Origin: Magnaporthiopsis rhizophila
Lineage: Eukaryota; Ascomycota; Sordariomycetes; Magnaporthales; Magnaporthaceae
Direction of reading: 5' to 3'
Length of the DNA stretch: 64,000 bases
NCBI GenBank assembly: GCA_003049465.1
Contig: PYSS01000014.1
Location: 1 to 64,000 of the forward strand
Shown: piece by piece, positions 1 to 12,056 of the stretch
How the letters are laid out: every line of letters begins with the position of its first letter
How positions within the stretch are numbered: position 1 is the first letter of the stretch
The notes under the pieces: model-generated
The model's input: the letters and a program-made list of their open reading frames with translations, nothing else
Database searches by the model: none
What the model was told of the DNA's origin: nothing
Made by a program: the position numbers and the translations under genes

Positions 1-8
1 TTACTCAC

Positions 9-888
9 CCGTGAAAGGACGGCGTAGATGTGAACGCGAGAGCAGTCAAGCCACTTATCGAGAATGTGACCACATTACAAGCAACGAGGACGCGCAGGTG
101 CTTAACTTGGCGGCGAGGTCGGCTCGGGGAGCACCAGTACTTTATCGGGCTACTAAACAGGGGGAGCGAGCTGTCCGTGCCGCCCTGGTCGTTGGCCGCA
201 ACCTCAGGCCGATCTTGTTGTTGCTGTTGTTATGGTCGGGGTCGTGGCGTTAAAATACTTGGGCACACCGATGAGAGAATGGAATCGGGGTTTGTGAGAC
301 ACTTACTTGGAACCTTCCTTGCCCGCCGTTTCCCGATACCGCTGCCGTATCGGCCTGCTCGGCAAACAAAGCTGCCAAAAACCCACACCCGTGGCTATTG
401 GTTAATTCCACCGTGGCCTCGGTTCCTGCCGTTGCTTCTTGGAACGACGAGCCTCTGGACTCGTGCTGTGAGGTTGCAACTACCGGTTCGTAACGTTTCG
501 GCAACTTGCGTTCCGGGGGAGTATTGCGGACGTGTACATGGTAAATCAGTTGGTCGCACAAAAAGGCACAGATAGAAGATAAAAGCAGAAGAATCTGGGC
601 GGGGTTATACCCCAAAGGATATCCCCGCAGGTCGGCCTGTGTTGAAGCCGCGACGCTTAAAGTGATATGGGCGATGCTTATAATGTGAAACAAAACTCGG
701 CGTTTACGAGTTTGCGGTTGCCTCCAGAGAAGCACTATGGCGGGCACGTAAAAGGCGGCGATGAAGAGGAGTAGTGCGGCATAGAAGGAGGAGACACCAT
801 ATGCTTCCACGCTTGCTGTGGTCGCGATGGTGGCAATCGAAACCGACACTTCGAACAGCTCTAGAGTGAGCATAAAAAAGTACGTCAT
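9..888 (-). CDS. Multi-pass membrane protein, incomplete at the window edge
   Basis: No family recognised. The first exon (888-307) starts at an in-frame ATG and encodes about four hydrophobic helices, roughly residues 5-27, 33-55, 66-84 and 99-118, followed by a hydrophilic stretch. It ends at a perfect GTAAGT donor; reading through would add only a short tail before a stop. A branch-like TTTTAAC and a CAACAG acceptor open a second exon at 223-9 in phase. That exon encodes a Gln-rich start, then Lys/Arg residues and another hydrophobic helix (VLVACNVVTFSISGLTALAF). It ends at a second donor, GTGAGTAA, so the gene continues beyond base 1. At least 265 residues lie inside the window. An out-of-frame ATG at 931 leaves the exact start uncertain. 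Probably an integral membrane protein of unknown role. Confidence 0.55.
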
Positions 889-986
889 AAATTGGGTGCC
901 GAAGGGTCTTATCAATTAGAAGACAAGCCATGATTGTTCGATTGGAATGTCGATGTCCGATAGCGGAAGGACAGTGAGGAGCTGGA

Positions 987-1006
987 AAAAGAAGAAGAAG
1001 AAGAAG
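987..1006. repeat. (GAA)n microsatellite
   Basis: A short GAA tract lies between the divergent membrane-protein and HET genes, in the presumed shared promoter. Read on the minus strand it is a pyrimidine-rich TTC tract. Confidence 0.9.
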
Positions 1007-1158
1007 CGATAAGTTTGTGCGGGATGGTTTGGGGATGTCCGGGGCCTTCTTTTACTTTGACCACGGGGCGTGTGCCAAGTCCCTGTTGGGCGGCTGTGCC
1101 GTTCCTCCATACTCCCAGCTTGGGCGCTGCGGTCTACAAGGTGCGCCATGCAGCAAAC

Positions 1159-3719
1159 ATGCCCCCCAGGCTCTGCTCGCGGTGCCAAAACTTCGACGTC
1201 CAATCGTTCAGGAGGGACACATTCAGGCTGCGTGGTTATCCCCTCGTCGAATTTGTCAAGAGCGCCAAATCTGGCTGCTCCTTCTGCGGTCTCGTGCTCC
1301 AGAACCTCGAGGCTGCCGAGCGAGACCATGGCACGAAAAATTCCCTCCTGGAAATGACCGCCCGCCATGTCGCCGGGGGATCGCGGCACAGGCTCTTTTA
1401 CCCGGGTGCTTGGGTCACGTCCATGTTCTCGTGGATGTGGCCTCCTTGGCTAAATATCTACCCGGCATGGCATCCGGCTGCCGAAGATCTGGAAACCGGC
1501 GACCAAGAGCAGGACGCGCTGCAAATATGCGAGCTGCGGGCATTTGTGGCTGTCGTTCTAGGCGGCGAGACACTCAGGCTGGGGGCCAGCCCCGAGATTC
1601 ATCTCCATGTCGCCGCCGACCCAGGTAACATGCCACGATCCCCAGGCTTCATTTGGTGCACAGCGCGCGAGAGAGAGAGACGATACTGCCAATGACGTGG
1701 GCTAATCCGCGGTCCGCTGCAGGGACGCCCGCGCATTCATCTAGGGACATAGTCGGCCGGATCGAGATGGGGAGCTACTCGTGGAGCCCGTACCATGCAC
1801 AGTCTCTGGCACTCTGGCACCAGAGCTGTACGCAAAGCCATCGCAACTGCAGTCTTGCCCTGTCGCGACGCCACTCAATCGGCACCGGGGCGGTACCGCT
1901 CCCGACCAGATGTGTCGAGATTCTGTCTGTTTCTGCCGACGGCTGGAATGGCCGCCCCGACCAGCTGAAGTTGGTCCTGAGGGAAACGGCAGGTCAGTCC
2001 GGGAGATACATCGCCTTTAGCCACCGTTGGGACCAGGAGACGGAGGCGACGCGGACGACCAGCGCCAACTATTCCCTCCAGAAAGAAGAGTGCCGCGGCG
2101 CGCCCCTGTTTTACTATGCGGCCCGCGTCGCTGCCTCGCAGGGCATCCGGTACATCTGGATCGACTCCCTGTGCATCATCCAGGACGACGCAGACGACTG
2201 GGTTGCCGAGTCCGTCCGGATGGCCGACTATTACCAGGGCGCTTGGCTCACAATAGCTGCCACCGCGAGGCACGAGACGGGCGGACTTTTCGGACCCCTG
2301 CAGGCGCAGGAAATCCCGCGCCTGGGGTGTCTCCCGTACCGGGACCGACAAGGCGTCCGGAACGGACACTTCTACCTGCAGTGCGTCGGACAGGAGTCCC
2401 TGACCAGAGACTATAGCGAGAACGTCATCCGAAGCCCGCTGTTCCGGCGCGGTTGGATATACCAAGAGTTGGTGCTCAGCCGGCGCCTCCTGGTGTTTTC
2501 TCACGGCTCCATCTTCGTCTGGTGCTCGGAGGGCACAAAAACGCTGGCTGGTGGCTTTGTGGAGCCTCCGGAAGGCAATACCGACCAACAACCCGTGGAC
2601 TGTGCGCTAAGGTCCTCGGTATTTGATTTGGACACATACGTTAATATCGTGTCCGCATGGGAGAACATCGTCGAGACATATTCTGGCCTGGAAATCTCAC
2701 TGATCGATCAGGACCGGCTGGTCGCCCTGGCCGGGGTCGCAAAGGAGTTCGGGGAGGCAATACGGGCCCTGCAAACGGCCGGCCAGTGGCCGAGATTTGA
2801 CGCTTCGCACCGGTATATTTGCGGAATGTGGAAGTCCGAGCCCAGCGCGTTGTTATGGGAGCAATTTCCTTCGGTCCCGGGTCGACGCGCCCGTCTGCCC
2901 GGCATCCCGACGTGGTCGTGGGCATCCATGGAAATGCGTGCCCCGTCGGCGGCGCCAGGTAAGGGAAAAGGAAGCCAGGTGGTGAGGAGAGGCATGGGAG
3001 TGCGGTGGTCCGATAAGCAGTGGGAATCACTCACAAGTCGGAAGCTGAAGAGGTTGGAATGCGACATCTTGAAAGCCATCAGAATACCTGTTGATCCACG
3101 CAAGTGGGAGCCGCAGTTCGGAGCGCGCGACGCAGAGGACGCGGTATCCACGGCGCTCCACGAGTACGGCAATTACGCCCGGTTCTTCGCGCTCCGCCTG
3201 CGCGGACGGCTTCTGCCCGCGCTCGTCCACGGCTTCTTTTTGAGCGAGGAGGACATCGGCATAGCCGCAAACGTTACGGACCACGGCGCAAATTTCGGGC
3301 GGTGCCTCTGGCGGCGGGTGACCACGGTGGAGGATCCGGACAGCATCGTCGGCTGGGCTTCACTCGAGCACCCGGACTACCAGGGCCCCGACCCGGAATC
3401 TCCCCCGGAAGACCCTAGCCAGCACCAGCAAGAGCAGAACGCCGGAAGTGGCGAGGATCAAAGGCAGCAACGACCCCGCCAACCCGAAGACCTCTTCGCT
3501 TTCGTCGTTGAGAGCATGCCAAAGACGCCCGGAGGCTTTGGTTTTGGTAACCTGCGGGGATATCAAACCTCGTTCAAGGTGTTGTACCTGGCCCGCAAGG
3601 AGGTTTCCGCATTTGGGGATGACGAGTGCTTCGAGCGCGTCGGTACGGGTAGGCTCTTTGGCAACGATGTCGAAGCGTTGTTTCGAGGAGCCGGGGAGAG
3701 GACGCTGTGGTTGGTTTGA
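1159..3719 (+). CDS. HET-domain (heterokaryon incompatibility-type) protein
   Basis: Two exons (1159-1624, 1723-3719) join in phase across a 98-bp intron with a GCTAATC branch site and CTGCAG acceptor, giving 820 residues. The N-terminus has paired cysteines (CSRC...SGCSFC) typical of HET proteins. The three HET boxes are visible: YIAFSHRWDQ near residue 251, IRYIWIDSLCIIQDD near 297 and RRGWIYQELVLSRR near 397. HET domains are the cell-death-inducing part of many fungal non-self recognition proteins, but most genomic copies have no assigned role. The C-terminal 400 residues show no recognisable NACHT, WD or ankyrin partner domain. The start is the ATG just before the Cys motif; an upstream in-frame extension is unlikely to be coding. 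It is intact, with no frameshift. Family call is firm; a role in incompatibility is only inferred. Confidence 0.92.
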
Positions 3720-4230
3720 AGCGGAACTGGGGGTAAACATTCAAGTTACCCCAAAAGCTGTGCTTGTATTTACACGGGCATTGCCGCCAAATCCTAAGAA
3801 TTGCACCGCTCCTGTAGCCGCAGCCCGTAGCGGGCAGTCTTAGCCCCTATGCACAAATTGGTATACGACGCCGAGGGGCGTTGCGGCTGGCCTGGCAGCT
3901 ATCCGCCCGAGGCGGTCCCCGTCCGTCCCTGTTCATATTACGTCCTACCTCACGACGAACATAAGGAGCATCACCTGGCCCTCGAATCCAGCAGTCTGCA
4001 AATATTTCGCTTGCGCTGATATAATACCTATCGTCACGCTGCGTGCGCAGCCACAAGTGTATATAACGAATGCAACCAGCCGCTGGAAATCTAGCATTTC
4101 ACCTATTCCAATCCTTATCCGGGTCTCCCATTTGTTCGTCCTCGCCGAGCACTCTTTATATCCGAGCACACGAGGCCGCGCATTCCAACCATCAACTTCT
4201 CCCGCCCCGCTTCTTGTAAATGACGCCCTC
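3720..4230. other. Intergenic, between convergent genes
   Basis: This 0.5-kb stretch holds the 3' ends of the HET gene (+) and the ARF-GEF gene (-). I see no ORF, RNA gene or repeat in it. Confidence 0.7.
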
Positions 4231-7200
4231 CTACTGCATCATAGCCCCCTCCTTCTCGTCAGCGCCCGGCTGGTCGAGCGCGAGCTCTTTGCGCAGATCC
4301 GGCAGGAACCTATCTATCCGCTTCCACGTCTCCACCCACAGCTTCTCCTTTGACGCGTCCTGCTGAGGGGCGACGAGCAGCCCGCTGCTCGACATGAAGA
4401 GCAGCACATTCTTGAGGTTTTCGGGGACGGCCTCCTCCTGAAAGAGCCAAATGTCAGCGTCACGACGAGGCCGAGGAGGAACAGGCTGCAAACTCACAAG
4501 ACTGTCGCCCTGCCCGCTGTTCATCAACCGATCCATTATGTCGATGATCTTGAGCCACAGGTCCAGCATGCCGTCCCACTCGGACAGCAGCACCAGGTAC
4601 TGCAAAAACACCTTGCACAGCAGCGACGCCGCCTGCACCCTTGTCTCGCTCATGCCGTCGCGGTCGCTCGAAAACACCTCGGGCTTGAGGAGCCGCAGGA
4701 TCAGCGGGAACAGCACCTCTCCAAAGATGGCCGTCCACTCGCGGTGGTCGCTCGACGTGATGTCGGGCGACAGGAGCGACCGCTGCAGCGACGAGAAGGC
4801 CAAGTGCCGCACCTCGCGGCACGGGTTCGTGCACTGCGCCGTCAGCGCCTCAAAGACCGGCAGCCAGTAGGCAGCCCACGCTGGAATGGTCGTCAGTTGC
4901 ATGCTCGAGCCGTTTGCTGTTGTTGCCTGTGGTGGTGGTGATGGTGCCTGGTTTGCTCCCGTACCTTCGTTATTCTCCAGGAGCGACTGGTTCATGAGCT
5001 GAGGAATGCGAGAGGTCATGCTATATATGAGGTTGACGGCCTTGACGCCACGCTTCACAACGGCATTGTCGCTAGTAGAGAGTTAGCCTGGGAAGATTTG
5101 TATCTGTAGAGACGCCATCGGGGTGCAAGGGAAGATGTGTATTTGTAGGCATGCCATCGGGGAACCATACCTGGCCTTCTCCTGCTTCGACGGCGGCGCC
5201 TTACGCTGCCTACGCTCGATGGCCGCCTTCTGCTCGAATTGGGAGCCGACGTGAGCAGCCGTGGCAAACTCGTTCAGCAAAGCAATAGCAGGCCTGTAGT
5301 TGTCCGCGATGACGGCCAGAGGCGACTCGCTCACACCATTTTCGAGAATCTCAAACACGGTCGATGCGGCTTTAGCACTCGGGGCCAGCGTGCCCATGAT
5401 GGCCCAGAAATCCGGCGACGTCATGATCTCGTTCCTCAGCGGACCGGGCTCGTCGACGCAGACCTTGATGCCCTGGAGTAGGACCTCGGCGGACCTGGAT
5501 AAGGTGTCCTTGGAGAAGCTCGAAACCGCATGCAGCAGCACCGGGGCGCGGACAAAGTCAAAGTCGTAGCTGGCCTTGAGTAGTTTGAACAGGTAGAACG
5601 ATGTCCTCCCGACAAGAACTGCGTTATAGGTGGCGGCATCCCGGAGAACGGCTTGCAGCGAGTCGGCCACGCGCTTGCCCACCAGCTCGATCGTCTCGGC
5701 GTCGCGCAGCGCCAGCACCGTGCAGAACTCCATGATGTACACCATGGCAGGGTCGTAGGTCGGCGTGCTCTGCGGCTTCGGTCCGTTGGCCACGACCGAG
5801 TTGGGCGGGATGTTGTCCGACTTGACCGTGATGACGACGCCGCTGTCCTCGGGGATCTCGGCGATCAGGGAGTCAACCAGCGACTCTAGGCTTTCGCCGG
5901 AGAGGCTGTTGATGTTGGCAAACACGTCGCCCATGTGGCAGGCGTTGACGCAGTCGACGGTGCACAGCGTGCAGTCGAGCTCCTCGTCCGACGGCTCCGG
6001 CGGGTCGTCGGCGGCGTAGCTCGAGATGTACGACGTAAAGGCCGAGAAGAAGCCCGTGTCGGCCTGCTTGGAGCCGCGGTCGATGACCAGCGACGGGCTC
6101 TGCAGCGGGATGGCCGGCAGGCTGATGCGGCTCGCGTCGCTCGAGAAGAAGGGCGGGATCAGGGAGTTGACAAAGAGGTTGAGCCAGATACGGATCACGT
6201 ACTTCCAGCTCTTGCGCACGACGTGCTCGTTCTCGCGCACGACGCGGAAGAGCACCAGCGTGGCCAGCTGCGCCCTGAAGTCGCGGCCCAGCTTGACGGC
6301 AAGCTCGCTAACCATGACGCTGTTCTCGGCCACCTGCACCTCGGTGTTGAGGCTGGTGTTGCTCAGCGTCTCGCTGCCCAGCGTCGTCATGTGGCTGAGG
6401 CAGTAGATGATCTGGTCCAGCGCCTCCGTCACCCCGTACCGCGACGCGATGCGCGCGCATTCGTCGAAGCCCGCAACCACCCTCTGGAACACCGTGTCGT
6501 CTGTGGCCGACATGAAGACGTACGATAGCGTGGCCACGATGGGCTTCCACGTTGCCGCGAACATGTCGGCGTCGTACACATTGGTGTTGCACTCGATGAG
6601 CGGGCCGGCCGCCTCCGTCTTGGAGAGTAGCTCCCTCCAGGCGTAGTCGAAGGCGTGCTTGTTGTCGTGCTCGTCCGGCAGGATGATTTCGTTGTACTTG
6701 ATGGCCTCAAAGATGGTCTGCAGATACTCGGCCGAGAAGTCCTTGCCGCCGTTAGTGCCCCGCAGGTTGCGCGAGAACTGCTCCAACGTCATGCGCTTGT
6801 CCTCTTTGAGGTTCGGGTTGTGCTGGTCCGTGTTTAGGATGATGATGGCATACGACAGCACGTAGATCGAGTCTTCATCGGCCACGTCCTGCGAGTCCGT
6901 CTTGGCGTAGTACTTCTTGGAGAAGATTTGCACGATACGCTCGATCAGGGGGGCCTCGCCGGGGAGACGGAAAGTCTCGAGCATCAGCCGCAGGGACTCG
7001 TCCACCCGCTTGCCCCTGAAGTCGAACTGGTCAATAAACTCCTCGAGGAAGGCCTCGTTGCCCTTTTTCGCAAGGAAGTCGCCCAGCACCGCCTTGGACA
7101 CTCGGGTGGTGCCTCTCAGGAAGCTGGCCACCTCCTTCGGGTCTTTAAGGTCTTTGATGACGCCCTTGTCGTGAAGGAAGGCCAGGCCGCCCTTGGGGCT

Positions 7201-9362
7201 CTCGTTGAACTTGCTGGTCCCCTTGATGATGATGCGCTTGCGCCGCCTCTGCTCTCTGAGCTCGACCGGGTCGATCAGCCCCTCTAGGACCGGCGGCTCG
7301 TCCAACCGCTCCGCGATGAACTGGATAAAGCGCAGTAGCGCATCAAGGCACAGCGGCGGCACGCTGGTCGTGCTCCAGGTGGCCGAGTCGGGCAGCGCGT
7401 TGCGCGAGAGCAGTCCGATCATGTCCTCGCACAGGTCCGCGCGGTTCTCGTCGCAGTCGTAGTTGACAAACAACTCCACCATGAACGTTGGAACCCTAGC
7501 CAGGACGCCAATGTTCTCCACCATGGCCTGTCTAGCGTCAGGCTTCCGGGCGCCGCCCTCGAGGCCCAGCTTCTGGCGATCCTTGACCGGCACGGGTGTG
7601 GACCGCCCGCTTCCGGACTGCGACGGCGGAGGCTTGACGAGCTTCGGAGACTGCGGGATCCCCGCGTATAGAGACGGGTCTATGTCGGCTTCCTTTGGGA
7701 TCTCGACCGCAGGGTGGAGGCACGCGACGAGGTACGACAGATACAGCTCCTGCTGCAGCTTGAGCACACCCCGACACGTAGACAGCAGGGTGCCGGCGAC
7801 GACGAGCGACTCCTGCAGGATGACCATGTTGTCAGACCTGACGAGCTGGAACAGGAAGCAGCACAGCTTGTCCTCCGCAATGGTCGCGAGCGCGGGGTGC
7901 CGGGCGATGGACGGGCCGGCCACCTCCAAAGCGACGTGGATTATGCGAAGGGCCATAACCCTCATAGCGTCTGGGTGCTTCCGGTCGTGGGGGTCCAGGA
8001 AGTTGACGAGGACCCTGAAGAGCTCCCTGACCGAAGGGAGCGAGTATGGTCTCAGGTCGACCGACTCGGAGCTCTGGGTGCCACCCGAGGCGGTCGTGCT
8101 CGTGCTGGGGCGGCTAGCTGCCTCAGTCGACTCTTCCTTGGCGGGCGAGCCGCTCGCCTCGGCCGGAGTTTCAGGGGGCTCTGCCTCGGGGGTTGGCCCC
8201 AAGAGCGGGTCCGTGGCCGCAGGGCCGTCATCGGCTGCGGGGACTCGGGGACCTGTAGATTCTGTGCTACTCCTATCGGAGCTGTGCGAGGGCCGCGGCT
8301 CCGCCGATAGAGTAGACTGAACCTGAGACGGCGGCTTGGGCACGTCGTTTGCGGCCGGGTCCATCTTAACGTTGTCCATATCGCCGTGGGTCTTGCGATC
8401 GAGCGCGTCGCTCTCCTCCCCGGCCTCCTCCTCGAGGTGCTTGAGGTCCTCAAATATGATCTGGCACATGCGCATCATGGAGTCCTCGGCGGTGCGCCTC
8501 AAGACCTCGGAGAAGCGGGCACGGGAGCAGATTGTCAGCCCCCGGCCCATCATGTCGCAAACGCTCTCGTCGCTCAGGATGTCGCCGCCAGGGCCCGAAA
8601 GCATGTCCTCCATCAGGTGCAGGATCATGAGCAGCACCACCTCCTCCTGGGCCGAGTCGCTTATGTCGAACTGGCAGTGTGTGATGGCGGCCGAGAGGGA
8701 CTGCATGGCCAGGGCGAAGCGGGGCGAGCTGGGGCAGATGAAGCCGTAGGCGAGGAACTTTCGTATGGCTCGGAGCGCCAAGATGGTGATCGGGGCGGCC
8801 GTGCCCTTAGTCTGGATGATCTGCAAGAAGGGGTAGAGGAGCGTGAGGGAGTCGAAGTTGTGGATGTCTATAGCATGTTAGCATGACGAACGAGGTACGC
8901 CCGAGGATCCCGCGGGGTCGTACCTTTTACTTTGGCCAGCTCGTTCCGCAGGTTCAAAAAGCCAGATATCAGGGGGTTGTCTGCCATGCTCTTGCCCTTC
9001 TTTCCCCTAAGACCCCATCTGTTGGCCGGTCCAAAGTCGGCCGCGTCGCCCAGGATGCCCTTGCCGCCGGCGCCCTTGGTCTTGCCACGCCCGCTCCTGA
9101 TCAGACCGGGACTGGGCGGACCGAGGTGGACAGGATTCGGGGCGCCGCCCAGGATGGCAGAGACGGACGAGTGCTGCGAGCGCGCATACTTCTGGATGGC
9201 CGATGTGATGGATATGCACTCGGATATAACGAGAGACACGGGATCGACGGCGACCGAGACGGGGCGGCTGCGGTACTGCATCCGCGACGTCCGCGGGCTC
9301 ATGGGGCGCGGGAGGAGGCCGTCGGGCTCCATGATCGTCGGGATCGCCTCATCTCGGCTCAT
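4231..9362 (-). CDS. GEA2: ARF guanine-nucleotide exchange factor, Gea/GBF1 family (Sec7 domain)
   Basis: Four exons (9362-8924, 8867-5171, 5071-4498, 4437-4231) join in phase to give 1638 residues, a normal length for large ARF-GEFs. The 60-bp last intron is in frame but has clear splice sites (GTGAGT, CTTTCAG), and removing it restores a conserved-looking join. The N-terminus carries the dimerisation/cyclophilin-binding-like segment (FDSLTLLYPFLQ, exon 2 start). The Sec7 domain covers about residues 680-880, with the catalytic glutamate in FRLPGEAPLIERI (near 783) and the SYAIIILNTDQHNPNL helix. HDS-like helical regions follow to the C-terminus. Family members activate Arf1 at the cis-Golgi to recruit COPI. 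A Ser/Pro-rich low-complexity insert lies at about residues 330-420. Start is the first ATG of a good exon. Confidence 0.95.
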
Positions 9363-10308
9363 GCTGCGGTGCGCAGGACCGGCTGGTGCGTGAGCAACGC
9401 TGAGTGGTGGTGTTCGTCCGCTGCGTGGCGACGTCGCTGGCGTCGGGCTGTCGTGACAGCACAGACTTGATCGTGGGCAAGTTTAGGAGTGATGAATGCC
9501 ACAAACGACGAAAGAAAGCCGACCAGGTACGCGAGGGAAAAGAGTTATGTGGATAGTTCAGGAGGGACAGGGCTGGGATATGGATAACGTAGCGCGCAAG
9601 GCTGCGGCTTCCTGGCGAAAGGGCAAAGTCGCCACAAGCAAACAGAGGGGTCAGCCGCGTCCAGCTGTGAAAAGAAAACAGTACAACAGCCAGGGGCTCT
9701 AGGATGGGCAAAAACGACAGAGAAAAAAAATATCTGGCGGATATCTTCAACACCGCAACAAGTGTCGGCGGCCACGCTCAGCAACTGAACACTTGGAGCT
9801 TTGACGGCGGCTTACCGAGCACGTCCATCGGTTCAGGTCCCCGAATTGGACCCGCCAGCTCCAGCGCCGCAGTGACGTCCCTGGGCCGTGCGAACAGCTG
9901 CCAGCATGCCCCACCGCAGAATTGCGATCTGTCCATCATGTCTTCGTCCCATTTCCGAGTTCGTCAACACAAAAAGACCATGGATTCTATTTAGGTAGCT
10001 ACCAGCATGCGTAAAACCAACAAAAACCAACACTGCACCCAAATGTGCCCGTGGTTACATCTAGAATTCGTTCGCACCAAATGCCGCCCTCAAACAAACG
10101 CCCCAAAGATCCAGAGCCACGGCAGACTTGGCCGAGGCTCGCTATGTTGTTACAGTGCAGTATAGATGTCATGCCGGACCGTTTATGTCTTCCCTCGCCT
10201 GTTCGAGGAACAATATGCTTGGTAAAAGAATGCCGCTCGAAAAGAGTTGTTCCGAGACAGATACAAAGCAAGAGTGTGCAAGAGCGACTGCTCGGCAGAA
10301 GAGTACAA
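9363..10308. other. Intergenic, upstream of the ARF-GEF gene
   Basis: About 0.95 kb separates the ARF-GEF start from the Anp1 stop on the same strand. It should contain the ARF-GEF promoter and the Anp1 3' UTR. No clear ORF or repeat is visible. Confidence 0.6.
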
Positions 10309-12056
10309 CTACTGCTTCTTCTTGGCCTTGCTGTCGTCTGCCTTCTTGGCGTCCTTGGCTTTGGCGTCCTTGGCCTTGCCGTCTGTCTTGGCTTTGGCGT
10401 CGGCCGGCTTCTTTTCGCCCTGTGCAATGTTCTCGATGGCCTGCTTATCTTTTTCCCACTGGCCGCCCGCGTCGCCAAAAGTGTCCTTCATCTTTTGTGC
10501 CCTTTCGGCCTTTTCCTTCTCCTCGGCCTCGCGGGCGATCCTTTCGCGCTCCATTTCCTGTGTAGTAGAGTGTGATCAGCGACCTGAGCCGGGGGAAGGG
10601 TAAGCTCTGGGAGTGAATCGTCCCTACCTCCATGTGTTTGATATCGTCGACGCTGGGCTCGTACAAATGCCAGATCGTGTAATGGGGCAGTCCGACAACG
10701 GAATACTGCATCTTCTTGGCCATCTGTGAGGGAACGTTAGCGGTCTGCATCCTTCCTGTGGCTCGCAATCCAAGCAGACATACCTTGCCAAACCCTTCCG
10801 TCTCGGCGTGCTTCTCAAAGCTAAAGGCGGGGAAGTGGCAGCCGGATCGAAACACCTTGGCCTTGGCCAGAATGCTGACACCACCAACTCCGTCGATCTC
10901 CATCTCCATGTCCGGGTCGCCGTAAGGGTCGCGGAGGTATGCCAGATGAGGTCGCCACGTCGCGTACTCGGCGTATCCCTCGACGATGACGGCATCCTCG
11001 TCAAGCGTGTCGGCAAGTGCCAGGGCGGTCTCGGATTCCTGCCACGAGTTGAGATCGTAGGGTTGCTCTCCGCCGAGCCAGTCGGGGAGAGGACGCCAGA
11101 CATCTGAGAAGACGAGCACGTTAGCGGCTGGTGAAAGGACAATCTGAACCACCACCACGAGGAATCAACCTACTTGGCACAATAACGTCCTTGTTGTGGC
11201 GCATCAGATCCTCCAAAATCGTAAAGGGAGCCGTCTCAACATCGACATCCCTCCAGTAGACCCATGAGTGATAAGGGCGGAGGGCGGCGCTGAGAAGCCA
11301 GTTGCGGGCCTGGGCCATCAGCTTGCGGCGGCTGGCCTGGGCGGCGAAGCCGTGGCGGCTCTCGACGTCCTGGTTGACCTTTTGGCCAAAGTCCTTCTCG
11401 ATGATGGAGATCTCGCCGTACCACTGGTCCGAGTCCAGGTCGGCCTGGATCTTCTCGAGGTTGTCGACGAGCACCTGCAGCGTGTTGTCCTTGGAGTCGG
11501 ACACCAGGAAGGCCAGGTCGATCAGGCGGTGGGGGTAGGTGAAGTTGCGCAGGTGCGAGAAGAACATGCTCAGGTGCGACTCGGCGTCGCGGAGCGGCAC
11601 GCACATCAGGATGCGCTCCTCGCGCTCCCACCCGCGCGCGGTGCCCTGCACATTAGACAGGTCATAGTAGCGCACCGTCTCGACGAGGTTGTGGGCGCCG
11701 CTGCCGCCGATGAGGCCGAGCGAGAAGAGGGACGCGACCGTGTCGAAGCCGGGCCACACGACGCACGCGAAGAAGATGAGGACGGATACGATTCCCAGTC
11801 GTGCGATTATACGTCGCCGGCGTCGTAATGAGGGTGTCGTTGTCCGAGGCTGATACCTGGAATGAAAAAAAGGTTGCCCGCTAGTTAGATTGCGCTGTCC
11901 TCGTCGACCAGAGGTCCGCTTCTGCCCTTGATTGCGCCCTACTTACCTGTGTGGAGAGAACTCCAATGTGTTGGACGAAGGCGGGTAGCCGTTGGAGTAG
12001 CCCGTGGCCTGGTGCCGGGGCGTCACCTTGGCCTTTGCGGAATATGACGGTAGCAT
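10309..12056 (-). CDS. ANP1: Mannan polymerase II complex Anp1-type mannosyltransferase subunit
   Basis: Five exons (12056-11947, 11856-11174, 11103-10784, 10723-10628, 10557-10309) join in phase to give 485 residues. A short cytosolic N-terminus is followed by a single type II signal anchor (GIVSVLIFFACVVWPG, about residues 55-70), placing the catalytic part in the Golgi lumen. The Anp1/Mnn9/Van1 fold is recognisable from MCVPLRDAESHLSMFF, AQARNWLLSAALRP, YWRDVDVE (the metal-binding DxD-like site), VWRPLPDWLGGEQPYDLNSW and a terminal TIWHLYEPS. These proteins extend the alpha-1,6-mannan backbone of N-glycans. The C-terminal extension, starting EMERERIAREAEEKEK and ending in a Lys/Ala/Asp-rich run, is typical of Anp1 rather than Mnn9. 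The small last introns are well supported by branch sites. Choice of Anp1 over Van1 rests on this tail. Confidence 0.93.
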
